Assembly (NCBI RefSeq): GCF_017591425.1
Contig: NW_024465751.1
Location: forward strand, 4,402,001-4,466,000
Length of the DNA: 64,000 nt
Direction: 5' to 3'
Source: Ochotona curzoniae
Lineage: Eukaryota; Chordata; Mammalia; Lagomorpha; Ochotonidae
Part shown: in pieces, positions 21,170 through 31,739 of the stretch
Position numbering within the stretch: position 1 is the stretch's first letter
How the letters are laid out: each line of letters begins with the position of its first letter
Translations under genes and position numbers: made by a program
The notes under the pieces: generated by a model
What the model saw: the letters and a program-made list of their open reading frames with translations, nothing else
Told to the model about the DNA's origin: nothing
Databases searched by the model: none

Positions 21170-21330
21170 CTGACACCCAGGTCCAGGGGATGGGGATTGC
21201 TGTGGGTTAGAGGTGTGTGTCCTCAGACCAGCCTCTTTACCTCTGTAGACCTGTTTCCCCATCTTGGGGATTAAGGGTGGACAGATTGGTCCATATATTT
21301 CCTTCTGTTGAGACTCCCCTGCATTGTCTG
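21170..21330 (+). mobile_element. MIR SINE remnant
   Basis: CCTCTTTACCTCTGTAGACCTGTTTCCCCATCTTGGGGATTA follows the sense MIR 'acttaacctctctgtgcctcagtttcctcatctgtaaaatgggga'. Confidence 0.6.
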
Positions 21331-21837
21331 CCCCAATCTTGGCTTTTTGCCAGTGCTTTACCCAGCCAGTCGGTAGATGGCAGTAAAGGCTTTTGAATCA
21401 GGACTTTTGGGTTGTTTGGCCCAGCTGATTTCATGCTCCCACCCTGGCATGGCTGGGAATTCTGCCCTGGAAGGATTCCCTGCTGCTGAGCTGACAGCTG
21501 CTGCCTGAATTTACTCATCGGAGGCACAAAGGGGCAGAATTTAAAGGAGCCGTCCTCCTTAGGTGTTCGCAGCCCAGCTCAGGCACTGCCTGATGGGCCC
21601 GAGCTGCTCCCAGAGCTCAGTGGCTTCTTTCCTCTTCCATGTTTCTGATATTTGGCTCATGTTCCTGTCGTGATGGAGGAGAAAGGGGAGCTGAAGGCAC
21701 ATGATAGAACTTTTGGGGCATAAAAACAACTGGATCATCTTTAGAAAAAAGCCAATTACTGAGACATGTGTAAGCACTACTTAATAGTTTCTCCATAACA
21801 CCCATATGCATTAACTGAATTCATTTTTATCAACTTA

Positions 21838-21889
21838 TTTTTAAGATTTATTTATTTCTATTTGAAAGTCGAGGTTACAGAGAGAGGCA

Positions 21890-21951
<62 letters not shown>

Positions 21952-22232
21952 GAGAGAGAGAGAAATATCTTCCATCCACTGCTTCACTTCCCAAATGGCC
22001 ACAATGGCTGGATCTAGTCCTGTCTGAAGCCAGGAACTTCTAGGTCTCCCAAGTTGCTGCAGGGGCCCTAGGACTTGGGGCATCCTCTGTTGTCCCAAAT
22101 CCCACCCCCCATTCACAAGCACATTAGTAGGCAGCTGGATTGGAAGTGGAGCAGCCGGGATTCAAACCAGTGCCCATATGGGATGCTGGTGCTGCAGGTG
22201 GAGGCTTAGCTGACTATGCCACAGCACCAGCC
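21838..22232 (-). mobile_element. C-SINE copy with expanded AC/AG repeat
   Basis: A complete antisense SINE runs from TTTTTAAGATTTATTTATTTC to TATGCCACAGCACCAGCC, with GCAGCCGGGATTCAAACCAGTGCCCATATGGGATGCTGGTGC well preserved. It is lengthened to about 395 bp by the AC/AG tract. Confidence 0.93.
21889..21964. repeat. (AC)n-(AG)n microsatellite inside a SINE
   Basis: An uninterrupted AC tract of about 55 bp is followed by AG repeats, placed between CAGAGAGAGGCAG and AAATATCTTCC of the host SINE. Confidence 0.96.
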
Positions 22233-22242
22233 TTGGATTTCA

Positions 22243-22550
22243 TTTAAAAAGAAATCCCTTTTATTTATTTGAAAGACAGTGGTAGAGAAGGAGAGAGGGA
22301 AAGAAAGAAATCTTCCATCTGACGGTTCATTCCTGCAGATGGCTGCAATGGTTGCTGCTGGTCCAGGCCTGTGTGAAACCAGGAGCTTCATCCATGTGGA
22401 TGACAGGGACCCAAGCACTTGGGCAGTCACCCTTGCTTTTCCAGGTACATTAGCATAGCAGTTGATTGGCAACAGAATAGCTGTTTAAATTGGTTGATAT
22501 GGGATGTTGCTGGCATCACAGACTACTGCTTAACCGCAGTGCCAGCCCCC
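22243..22550 (-). mobile_element. C-SINE copy, tandem to the previous one
   Basis: The antisense SINE runs from the TTTATTTATTTGAAAGACAG tail to CTTAACCGCAGTGCCAGCCCCC. Only about 10 bp separates it from the 5' end of the preceding copy, so one inserted beside the other in the same orientation. Confidence 0.9.
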
Positions 22551-22949
22551 TGAGCCTTTGGGCTTGGCAGAAGTGTATTCACCAGTTTCATCTGTTATAA
22601 CTGGGAGCCTGGTCTCAGGAAAACTGATTGGGTTAAGGCCATCCTGCTGTGAGGTGGTCATCAGAACTCAACTCCTTAGTTCAGCCCTCTTGCTATTGAC
22701 TAAGGCATATCAACCAAAATGCCTCACACTTGGGTTCCTAAGGGTGCGTTCAAGATTACTACTCCCTGCGTGTCTGGCACCTACCATGTTCTGGGAATAC
22801 AGAGCTGAAAAAGCCTTAACTCTCCTTAGATGTACTTTTTTTTTTTTTAAATCCGTTCCAGGAACTGTTCTTCTAATAGTAAAAAACAAACAAACAAACA
22901 AAACTGTCAATTTAATTCTTTGTAAAAGTCCTTTGAGGAAGGTATTGGT
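22551..22949. other. unassigned sequence with a short CAAA repeat
   Basis: No family is assigned. (CAAA)4-type repeats occur at about 22886-22903 and a T-run at 22838-22849. Confidence 0.45.
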
Positions 22950-23060
22950 TTAGCCAATATAACAGGTGGAGAAACTGAGGTACAGAGAAATAAAGTTACT
23001 TGCTCTTGATCACACATCAGGTAGCGAAGTTGGGACTCCAAGGTAAGCAGTAGTGTTCTT
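22950..23060 (-). mobile_element. MIR SINE remnant
   Basis: GGTGGAGAAACTGAGGTACAGAGAAATAAAGTTACTTGCTC followed by GATCACACATCAGGTAGCGAAGTTGGGACTCC is a clear antisense MIR core. Confidence 0.8.
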
Positions 23061-23064
23061 TTGC

Positions 23065-23245
23065 TATTTAAAAATAAGTTTGTTGAGATGTAATTCGTAT
23101 ATTGTATCATTCACCTATTTATAGAAGATTATTCAGAATTTTTTTATTGTACTTGGCAGAAATGTGCACCATCATCCTGGTCAATTTTAGAATACTTTAA
23201 ATCATTCTCCAAATAAACCCCATACCCAATAAACAGTTGGGAGGT
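23065..23245 (-). mobile_element. old L1 3'UTR fragment (L1M type)
   Basis: AAGTTTGTTGAGATGTAATTCGTATATTGTATCATTCACC, then GTGCACCATCATCCTGGTCAATTTTAG, then AAACCCCATACCCAATAAACAGT follow the antisense 3'UTR of old mammalian L1 (ttgaggtataatttacata...gcaaccatcacca...aaaccccgtacccattagcagt). Confidence 0.75.
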
Positions 23246-23944
23246 GGTATTCTGAGCTGCTGTTCAGAATGCCACCAGGGTTCTGTGTTTGGAAGTTCTG
23301 CTGACTTCAGGACACTAGCACACAGACACACAGTGACACGTAGCGCAATGGACACAGTAGCAGGTGATGCCTGGAGAGCAAGCAGTGTCCAGTGCAAAGT
23401 AGAGCTTCAGAGGAAGGGCGTTTACACAGAAAGGGAAGATTTGCTACCTGGCCCAAGTTTTCTCCATGTAGTGAAGCTGGAAATTAAAAATGATGTTCTT
23501 TAGAGAGAACTTGTGTGCCAGAGCTCAAACATCAGATTGGCACAATCCTTGAGGGAAGGTTAGGGAATGGTTGGATGGACACAGAGTATGGGCATAGTTT
23601 TGGATAAACAGATGAGCAGCCCCGAGAAACAGGAATTCAGACCAAGGGAAACCTGATTGGCATCACTGTGATTCCCAGAATCCACTCAGGCCGATGCCCA
23701 CACTGATCGGGCGTGCAAATCTTGGACACTAAGGAAACATCCAAGAACAGCGAAGCACCGCAGACCTCCAGCTGGGCTCTGACTTGATCCGTGTTTAGTT
23801 GCTTCAGCTTCTCGAGTTTATAGTGTTTGGGAAGATCCTTCACAGCTGTCTCCAAACCCAGCTCCTTGGAGAGCAGTTTCTGGGAGAAAGCCGAAGACTG
23901 CATTTCAGCTCCAAGAACAGTGAGAAATCTCCTTTTCATAACAT
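23246..23944. other. unassigned sequence with a minus-strand open frame
   Basis: A 129-codon frame runs on the minus strand from 24026 to 23637. Its first third overlaps a MIR-like remnant and the rest matches no family I know. No splice sites or start context support it, so I regard it as chance. Confidence 0.4.
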
Positions 23945-24060
23945 CATAGCTATAATAATAGCTGCTATTGATGGAGTGCCTTCTGAAAGCCAGATGGTTT
24001 GTTAGGGTCTTATTCTTCCCACTCATTTCACTTGCATCTCATGACTAAAATTCCAGGACC
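23945..24060 (-). mobile_element. possible MIR remnant
   Basis: AATAATAGCTGCTATTGATGGAGTGCC ... CATTTCACTTGCATCTCATGAC resembles the antisense MIR end (aataatagctaacatttattgagtgc...ctcatttaatcctcat). Confidence 0.5.
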
Positions 24061-24594
24061 ACATTCTTAGTCCCTCTTCCCACCCTGCTCTCATGGAGCC
24101 TGATATCAGGATGGGAGCCATGGTTTCCTCATGCTCTACATGGCTTGAGCGTGACATGACAGGGTTTCTAACTAGGGCCACCAACACATCCCAGTTTGCC
24201 CAGGAGTTTCCTGGTGTCAAGACTGAATGTCCCATGTCCCAGAAACCATGTCTGTCTTAGGCAAGCCAGGATGGTGGGGCAGCTTGCTTTGCACATCTGT
24301 TTGGGTTTTGTCTGCTGGCTTCCTGAGCCTGGCTCTTGGGAGTGCTAAGTGGTTTGGGATCCCCCTATGGTCCCCCTTGGGGAGATGCCATTCCCCTCCT
24401 TATCTGTCCCCAAGTGCCTGCTCCCTGGCTCTGCTCAGAACCTTGTCTCCTCCCAGCTGTTTCCTGGTGCCCTCAGTTGTCTGCGTTCTCTGGTGATAGA
24501 TGCTCTTGTTTTTGAGTCAGGCCTTTTACCGTTTATCTGTTTGGAGCTTCCCCCATGCACCCCAAGCACGGCTGCCTGCTGAGATCGGGAGGCA
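24061..24594. other. unassigned sequence
   Basis: No repeat or exon is recognised. Confidence 0.4.
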
Positions 24595-24700
24595 GGCCTT
24601 TGGCTCCAGCTGAGCTGCCTCTGCCTGAGTGTGGCCCCAGGGAAGCCACTTCCCCTCCTGGGAGTCTTTGTGTCCACATACCAGACCAGGGCTATAACTG
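24595..24700 (+). mobile_element. possible MIR remnant
   Basis: GGCCCCAGGGAAGCCACTTCCCCTCCTGGGAGTC resembles the sense MIR 'accttgggcaagtcacttaacctctctgggcctc'. It is strongly diverged. Confidence 0.4.
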
Positions 24701-25429
24701 TTCCCTCTTTTCTATTCTTTCTATTTAGTTCAACTTAAATGCAAGAGGAGAACATGGATTTTAAATCCAAATGGCATGGCACACCTGGATGTTTGTTGGT
24801 GACTTGCTACTTTTCCTTGGCTACCCCAGGAAGGATAAATAAGTTCTGAGTTTCTGTGGACCCTGGCTTAGCCTTAGGGAGTTTGCTTGTTGGTTTGATT
24901 ATCTATGGGTGTGTGTCTTAGGTTTTGTCTCTGTGTTTTGCAGATTTAAAAATAGGGCTTGTAAGTGTCTGACAAATTATTTTTTCAACTGCTAAGTCTT
25001 GAGACTTCAAGCTTCGAAGAAGTTGGGGGAAAAAGAATGGTTGGAAGCATGTGTCTTCAAATTGGCCCACCAAGGGCCGATTCACAAATGCTATCAGTGA
25101 GCACCTGTACGAGGAGTGAAGCAGTGGATGTGACACAGTCAATGCTGAATGCGTGTTAGAAGTGAAGTAAAATCACTCTGTCGCTTTGTAGAGTTAAACA
25201 TATTCATGCAAACAAGTTGATTTCTTAGAACCTACCTTGAGTCTTTCCTAGAATAGTGAGATTTGTGTAGAAACACATTAAATTAATAAACTGTGCAGTA
25301 ATTTATGTTTCCCCTTTCTTCTCACCTCCATTTCTTTCTGTCCTGCCAACTCTTTCCTGAGGTCACTTTGTTATTAACCACATCCCTACTGCTCATTGTT
25401 TGTCATCAGCTGAACACAGATATAAAACA
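24701..25429. other. unassigned sequence
   Basis: No repeat or exon is recognised. Confidence 0.4.
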
Positions 25430-25590
25430 TTTACTTGTACATATTTTAAATTTTTCAACACACATTTCTCAGCCCTGCCGCACCAACACCCTGACTAATC
25501 ATTGTCTTTCCTCACCTGACTGACAGCCTCGGTTTCCCTTCCTCCATCTTGTAGTATGTTGTCTATTCTCAAGTGGCAACTAGGGCAAAT
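25430..25590 (+). mobile_element. possible L2 fragment interrupted by L1
   Basis: CTCACCTGACTGACAGCCTCGG, then TTGTCTATTCTCAAGTGGCAACTAGGGCAAATC resembles the L2 'gtctattctccacacagcagccagagtgatct' region, and it breaks exactly where the L1 poly-A end begins. Confidence 0.45.
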
Positions 25591-26104
25591 CTTTTTTTTT
25601 TTTTTGGCTTTTAAATTCATAATTGCTTTTTTTATTGTTATTAACATTGTATTATGTGATACAGTTTTATAGGCACTGGGGATTCCCCCCATCCCTCCCA
25701 TACCCCTCCCCCCATGGTGGATTCCTCCACCTTGCTGCATAACCACAGTTTAAGTTCAGTTGAGATTCCTTCCTTGCAAGCACATACCTAGCATAAAGTC
25801 CAGCGTCTTATTGTCCAGATAAGTTCAGTGGCCTCTTGGGGAGACCTTCTCTGGTCTGAAGATAGGGCTAACAGAGTAAAGATCCGGTCAGTTAAAAGCC
25901 CCAACAAAACCTCAGTATCAATATACAACCTTATGGAATTAATTGACATAGTATTGGGTAAACAATATGTTAAAAATAATGCAAGTTCCATTCTTCGAAA
26001 CATCTGGGTTGAGACGGTATCAATGACAGGTTCAAAAAATAACCAACAACCAAACAAAAATTACAAGTTAAATCAAGGCAAACATTTAAACAAAAATTTA
26101 AACT
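25591..26104 (-). mobile_element. L1 3' end (3'UTR), young lagomorph family, copy 2
   Basis: It begins with a T-run of 14-15 bases at 25591 (the L1 poly-A end), then shares ATTATGTGATACAG, the C-rich tract (25685-25713), ATGGTGGATTCCTCCACCTTG, TCTTATTGTCCAGATAAGTTCAG and GGAATTAATTGACATAGTATTGGG with the copies at 3.4 and 63.4 kb. It is 5'-truncated with no ORF2. It carries an extra 30-bp A/T-rich segment next to the tail compared with the other two. Confidence 0.88.
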
Positions 26105-26402
26105 TCATTTTCATTTTATTTGAAAGGCACTCACACACACACACACACTAGCCATTGGTTGGTTTACTTCTAAGTGCCTGACCATCTGGGGCTGGGTCAG
26201 ATCAAAGCCAGGAACCAGGAACGCAGTAGAAGTCTCGCACATGGTGGCAAGGAATCATCCACTTGTGCTGACATCTGTTGCCTCCCAGGATAGACAGTAG
26301 CAGGAAGATGGAGCAGAAGCACAAGAGCTGGGCCCCCAAGCAGTTATTTTGACATGACATGTGGGTGTCCCAAAGTGGCATTTTGACAGCTCTGCCTAGT
26401 AC
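26105..26402 (-). mobile_element. C-SINE copy, third subfamily
   Basis: The antisense SINE contains an AC microsatellite (about 26131-26148), GATCAAAGCCAGGAACCAGGAACGC and, at its 5' end, GACATGTGGGTGTCCCAAAGTGGC. The last marks the subfamily whose 5' half reads 'gatgtgggacgtgggcatcc'. It abuts the 5' end of the truncated L1. Confidence 0.85.
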
Positions 26403-26519
26403 CTGTTGCTGGGGTGAGTATTTAAAGCCTAAATCGTACTGAAAACTTATGGTGACTTCTCATTTCCCTAGAAAAAGAAGCTAATATTATCACCGTCCTG
26501 TCCCTCTTTCCTCCTGTGC

Positions 26520-26925
26520 TCCCTCTGACTCAGTTCTGGAGGATGGCTTCTATTCATCAAATAATCCTTTTAGGCTTCTGCAGAATCGTTCCCTTGCATG
26601 TCACTTAGGTGTCCTCTTGGTTAACCTTTCATCTCCAAGTTTTGCTCCCACATCATCTGAGCAATGAGCTTTGCTTTCTTTGCTGTAATGACAATTGTAA
26701 GTGGCCCATCATTCCAGAGCTTATTCCCCATTCACTGCTTTCCCTGTAGTGACCACTGCCCTGAAGCCTGTATTACCATTTACTTATCAATACCTGTCTC
26801 CTAGGACAAGAATGCAAGCTTCCTCAGGGCCAGGCCTTCTGTCTAATGTATGTATTGGTGTATCTCAAGCACCCAGAGCATGTATTCATGAGTATTTACT
26901 GACTGTTGGCATGAAGTTGCAATTT
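26520..26925 (+). mobile_element. L2 LINE 3' end
   Basis: CCCCATTCACTGCTTTCCCTG, CTGTCTCCTAGGACAAGAATGCAAGCTTCCTCAGGGCCAGG, then CAAGCACCCAGAGCATGTATTCATGAGTATTTACTGACTG reproduces the L2 3' terminus (tgtaagctccttgagggcaggg...cccagcacctagcacagtgcctggcac). Confidence 0.75.
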
Positions 26926-28186
26926 AACTAAAGCAATAGAAGTTGGAGAATGAAAAGTCCTGAATACAGCCTTGCCACAGGCACTGGTATGATTCGGATG
27001 ATGGCAGCACACGTTTTCCCTTTGCTCAGACACCCACCACTGAAGCTGTTACCGGGAGCAGCGATGGGGAGGAGGGTAGGAAAGAGCCTTGATGAAAATG
27101 GCGAAGTCAGCAGCTTCTGCAAGCATAGGTAAAGTCAGAAACTGGGCGGCCATGTGCGACTTTCATTAATCATCTTTTCCCCATCGCATCCACACAAGTG
27201 ACAGCTTTTGTCTGTACCTCCTGCTGCCAGTGCCATGATATATGACCTGGGGACAGTCCTGGGTACTCACAATTGAAGAACCTCAAAGATGAATGCTCAT
27301 GTCTTGGCCCTTGAGAGACGAGTTTAATCATAATGAAGAGTGGACTGGCATTGGTTTTGGCCTGCCAAGCCTGGCCTCGTGACCAGTGTCCTAGGAGAAG
27401 AGATGGCTCTTCTGTGTAGCTCTGTGATTGTTTGGCTGTAGGGCCTGATTCTCTGAGTAGTGAACAAGGTTAGGACAGGTAGATGGGGGGTGAGACTATA
27501 GGGTCAGGCCAAATGTGACATTCAGCATCCCCAACTATGTGTTACCACTTCCCCTTTCATTCCCTTTCATCCCTAAAGGAACCTCACAGTGTGTATTGTG
27601 AATAGAGATGGAGATATTCAAGAGTCCAGTTTGATCACTCTCCATACCCTTGGGAAAACCTGTGGCTCTTTTTAGCTCTGCCATGATTTATATGGTGAAA
27701 ATCCTTCATGCTTCTGTAGAATTTTAGGTATCACAAATGACTTTAAAGCTTATTAATGCATTTGGCTCTCCTAATTCTGTAAGGTCAAGCGAGATGGAAT
27801 TATTTTATAGAAGAAACAAATTCCCAACAGTCCTGGAATACATGTCCGCTCTTTCCCTCCTGCACTCCCAGTTGAAGTCACCAGCGGAGAGGAAGCAGTA
27901 GACAACAGAGGGGAAATAAATATTCAGTGCTTTTGTTTTTAACCCCTTAAAATTTCGAGGGTCTCTGAAGCATTCAAATCTAACCCATAGACAATGAAGT
28001 GTCTCAACCAATGATAACCATCTCAGGAAAAGATCTTAGAATCAGAAGGGAAAAGAAGGGCATAAACACGTTGGCTAACCAGAAGACCCAAGTTCTGAGT
28101 TACATACGTTGATCATTCTTTCATTTCATGGAAAAGTTGAATATCTTTGTGATGTGAATCATTTTATGTGTTAAAAGTTTAGGTCT
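26926..28186. other. unassigned sequence
   Basis: No repeat or exon is assigned. A degraded MIR-like stretch may lie near 27740-27830. Confidence 0.4.
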
Positions 28187-28508
28187 CAGGCTTGGCATGA
28201 TCGATCAATGGCTTAAATCCTCACTTTGCACACACTGGAATCCCATATGGGTGCTGGTAAGTGTCTCAGCTGCTCTACTTCCCATCCAGCTCCCTACTTG
28301 TGGCCTGGAAAGCAGTAGAGGATGGTCCAGAACATTGAGACCCTGTACCTGTATGGGAGATCTGGAGAAAGTTCCCCTCTCCTGGCTTCCAATCAGCTCA
28401 GCTCTGGTCATCATGACCACTTGGGGAGTGAACTGGTGGACAGAAGATGTTTGTCTCTCCTTCTCTTTCTAAATCTGCCTTTCCAATAAAAATAAATAAA
28501 TCCTTAAA
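28187..28508 (+). mobile_element. C-SINE copy, plus strand
   Basis: The sense SINE has a degraded tRNA-like 5' end, then GGAATCCCATATGGGTGCTGG, CTACTTCCCATCCAGCTCCCTACTTGTGGCC, CTTGGGGAGTGAACTGGTGG and a CAATAAAAATAAATAAATCC tail. AAAAGTTTA occurs on both sides (about 28173 and 28510), a probable target-site duplication. Confidence 0.9.
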
Positions 28509-28519
28509 AAAAAGTTTAA

Positions 28520-28645
28520 CCTAGAACATGGTTGTTGTGAGTATTTGGGTAGTTAACTACTGGATGAAAGATCTCTCTTTGTCTGCCTTGTAATAAATAA
28601 ATAAGTAAATAAATCAATAATTATAAAAAAATAAAAAAATTTAAA
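28520..28645 (+). mobile_element. C-SINE short copy, middle deleted
   Basis: A 5' fragment (GAGTATTTGGGTAGTTAACTAC) joins directly to the 3' part (GGATGAAAGATCTCTCTTTGTCTGCCTTG) and an AATAAATAAATAAG tail. It sits in tandem behind the previous copy. Confidence 0.65.
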
Positions 28646-28774
28646 AATTTAAGCCTTATGGTACCTGGACTTTTAAAATTCTACAAAATTGATCATCTCA
28701 CATAAGTATGCATCCAGAAAGATTTTTATCTGGGAAACAAAAGAACACAAGGGAACAACTTCAGACTTTCGTCC

Positions 28775-29030
28775 TAAGTGCACCATGCTGGCCTTGGGAA
28801 TGGTATTGGGGAACAAGATGCAGTTCTTACTTTCAAGGATTCCGGGACAAGTGTGGATGTCAGTGTGGTAAATACATGAATGTAATAAGGCATCACAGTT
28901 GTCTTTTGGGATTTATAGAAGCAGCAAGGGCAAATGGGAGGAAGAACTAATTGCGACTGGGAGAAGAATTGCAGATTGCATTCAGGGAAGATTTGAAGTG
29001 AAGCTGGTGCTGCTTCTGGGGAATCTGAGT
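28775..29030 (-). mobile_element. L2 LINE remnant
   Basis: GGGGAACAAGATGCAGTTCTTACTTTCAAGGATTC and AGGCATCACAGTTGTC...TTCAGGGAAGATTTGAAGTG follow the antisense L2 order (gatacaagatgaataagacacagtccctgccctcaaggagctt ... ttcagggaaggcttcctggagg). Confidence 0.65.
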
Positions 29031-30007
29031 GAAGGCTGACATTGATCCTCTGTCCCTTCGTTATGAGTCCTAAACGCACCCGCTTTACAGTCTCTTTTGA
29101 AGGCCCAGTGGTGCTGCTGGAGGGCCAGCTTTATATTCTGCCGCATATTCACACCCTGTCATATGAGGACGTGCAGGCCCAGGGCTGTCCTCCCTCGGTT
29201 GTCATCTGGAGTAGACGTGGGCACGTCTCAGAAGCAGGCTGACACTGATTAAGAATGGCTTCTCTTGCAGAATGTCAAGATCACTCCTTGTTCAACATGT
29301 CTGCGTGTGCAGATCAGTTTTGCTAAGAAAGCAAAAAAGGAGAAAGTAACCTTCTAAAAAGTGTCCCTGAGGTGTAGGAGTAGATGTGGACTCTCGTCTG
29401 AACAGTTTAACGAGCCAGCAGTAAGGGATCACGCCCAGTAACTGACCAGGGCACCGATAAGGCTTCCCTCAGTCCGAGGTCGCTGGTCTGGCATCATGGC
29501 TCAGTAACAAACATCTGAGAACCAGGAAGCAGGCAAAGAAAAAAAAAAGATGATGCCAAAGTCAATGTGAAAATAGCCAAGGGTTAAAGCAAGGAGCAAG
29601 TGCTTTCTGGTTTCGGCAAAGGCTATTTTATTCTTACTTAAGAAACATTCTAACATGGCAGTCTGCTGTCCCAACATGCTGACAAATGAGATACAACAAA
29701 ATGAAAGTATAAGAATAGAGGGAATACACGGTTAGCTCAGGCAAGCTGCATACAGTTGGGACCCAGGCAGAGAAGCAGTAGTGAAAAGCAGAGGAGATGG
29801 AGTAAGTGGCAATCTTCTGACATGAGTGTGTAGGAACCATGGCCTCTTAGAGCTTAGTGAGTCCCATGAGACTGTTCAGAATGCAATGAGTGATGGCTCT
29901 TAGCCACTGAACAGGATTAAAATTACATTCAGCGTCTTCAATCTGCAAGACCAAGAAAGAAGAGACACATTTTTGTTCTAAATAAGTAAGATATTTGCAA
30001 TTAAAAT
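29031..30007. other. single-copy sequence with a splice-acceptor-like site
   Basis: No repeat is recognised. A pyrimidine-containing acceptor-like site GGCTTCTCTTGCAG ends at 29270 and is followed by a 28-codon open frame to a TAA at 29355-29357. A 66-codon ATG frame lies upstream (29042-29242). Neither is recognised; there is no supporting donor or polyadenylation signal. Confidence 0.35.
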
Positions 30008-30020
30008 ATATATAATTTTG

Positions 30021-30353
30021 GGCCCGGTGCGGCGTGGCCTAGTGGCTAAAGTCCTTTCCTTGAACATGCCAGGATCCCATATGGGCACCGGTTCTAATCC
30101 TGACAGCCCCGCTTCCCATCCAGCTCCCTACTTGTGGCCTGGGAGGGCAGTTGAGGATGGCCCAAAGCCTTGGGACCCTGCACTCATGTGGGAGACCTGG
30201 AGGAGGTTCCTGGCTCCTGGCTTCAGATTGGCTTGGCTCCCACAGTTGCCGCAGCTTGGGGAGTGAATCATCAGATGGAAGATCTTCCTCTGTCTCTACT
30301 CCTCTCTGTAAATGTGATTTTGTAATAAAAGTTAAAAAATCAAAAAATAAAAA
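30021..30353 (+). mobile_element. C-SINE, best-preserved full-length copy
   Basis: A sense-strand tRNA-derived SINE. The RNA polymerase III A box (TGGCCTAGTGG) is at 30035-30045 and the B box (GGTTCTAATCC) at 30090-30100. The body continues through CATCCAGCTCCCTACTTGTGGCC and the CTTGGGGAGTGAATCATCAG segment to TGATTTTGTAATAAAAG and an A-rich tail. It is flanked by ATATATAATTT at 30008-30018 and 30354-30364. Because the boxes are intact it could in principle be transcribed. Confidence 0.95.
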
Positions 30354-30364
30354 ATATATAATTT

Positions 30365-31739
30365 GGAACTATAGTTATGAAGGGTACTTCACACTACCAT
30401 AAAGGTAGTACTGATAAGAGGCAAAAGGAAGTCTTTCGTGTGTAGGGTGTTTTAGAGCCTGGACCACGGGGGCCAGAAACAAAGCAGAGTATCAGATAGA
30501 AGCAAACTCTGACTAGTCAACTACGGCTTCGTCCAGGCTTCTAGGGAGCACGGGGAGGGTCCCTTTGGAGATGGTAACAGAGGTCAAGTCACGGAAGGCC
30601 TAAGCCGAGGCAGCATGGAGTCATCAGATACACACTTTAGAATAAGCCTTTTGTCCATCACTATATGGAGGCTGGTCTGAGTATGCAGCATACATGGTCA
30701 TGCTGTCATTCAGAATGTGTCCTTTGTCCCTTTGCAGACATCAGGGTGACCTACAGGGACACCTAGTTCTTCACGTGTGGTGTGATTAGTGAGTGAACCA
30801 CTTTGGGTAGCTGTGAGGCCTCGCCTGTCGCTGGTGCTGATCCTCTGGATGGGACGTCTTGAGCTTTCCTTCTCCGCTTCTCCGAGCTATACTGCTGCAG
30901 CCATAGCCCCTGCCATTTTCTTCATTTCTTTCTTCTTTTTTCTTGCAGGGATTTTGTGAGGATCCAATCAACAAGGGATGCAAGGGGTTATATTTAACAA
31001 AGTCTTACCTTTTTCTTCTGATTAAAAAATACGTGCTGCAATGCCAAATACTGGGTAGAGCATGAAAGAAGGGTGTTCTCAACCTTTAAAACATGCTTGG
31101 GTCTGCTGTTGGATAATCTTTTGTCCTCAGATCCATTTTTCAGCCTATTCTACCTAGTCTATCCCAGAAGGCTGGTCTCCAGCAGCTGAGTCACTTAGAC
31201 TCCTTTTTTTGTCTGGCTTCTGGTTGGGTTTTGCCAAACTAACTGTGGGTCACAGGAGAGAAAGAAGTCATTGTTTCCTGCCACTGGACTGCAGCGCCAG
31301 TGAGGCGCCCCCTCCCAATGGATCCCCCCACAGCTACTCAGCTGGTGCTGGGCTCCTCTATTTGTTATTTATTTTTTTGTTCTCCTCCCCTCTTGCACCT
31401 TCCCACACCATCCATTCCTGCAGCTCTCGCCCATTTTTCTCCTGAGTGTGTTGTGCTTGGAGGCAGAACTGTGATCCATCAGACGTCACAGGAGTTGGTT
31501 GTATGTCTCAGTTCAAATTCAAGGCAGCTGTGTCGAGGACCCTCCTTGTGTTTGAACTTTCAGCCAGTTATTGGTTTCTGGGCTGATCTTTTGAGTCTCA
31601 TCAAATCTATAGCACTGCAGATTTGTAGAATCCCGTGCTCACTGGCCATCAAGCTAAGTTTCCCTTCCATCCTCTTACAAATTATTTTGAAAGGGCTTTA
31701 TTGGGACAAAAGCATTTGTTTGAAAGAGAAAATATAAGT
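30365..31739. other. unassigned sequence
   Basis: No repeat or exon is assigned. A 145-codon plus-strand frame (31300-31737) has no recognisable domain and is probably chance. Confidence 0.4.

Noticed and set aside
23637..24026. 129-codon minus-strand frame that looked superficially protein-like
   Set aside because: Its start overlaps a MIR-like repeat, no family is recognisable, and no splice sites or upstream promoter elements are visible. A processed pseudogene cannot be excluded without a database search, but nothing in the sequence points to one.
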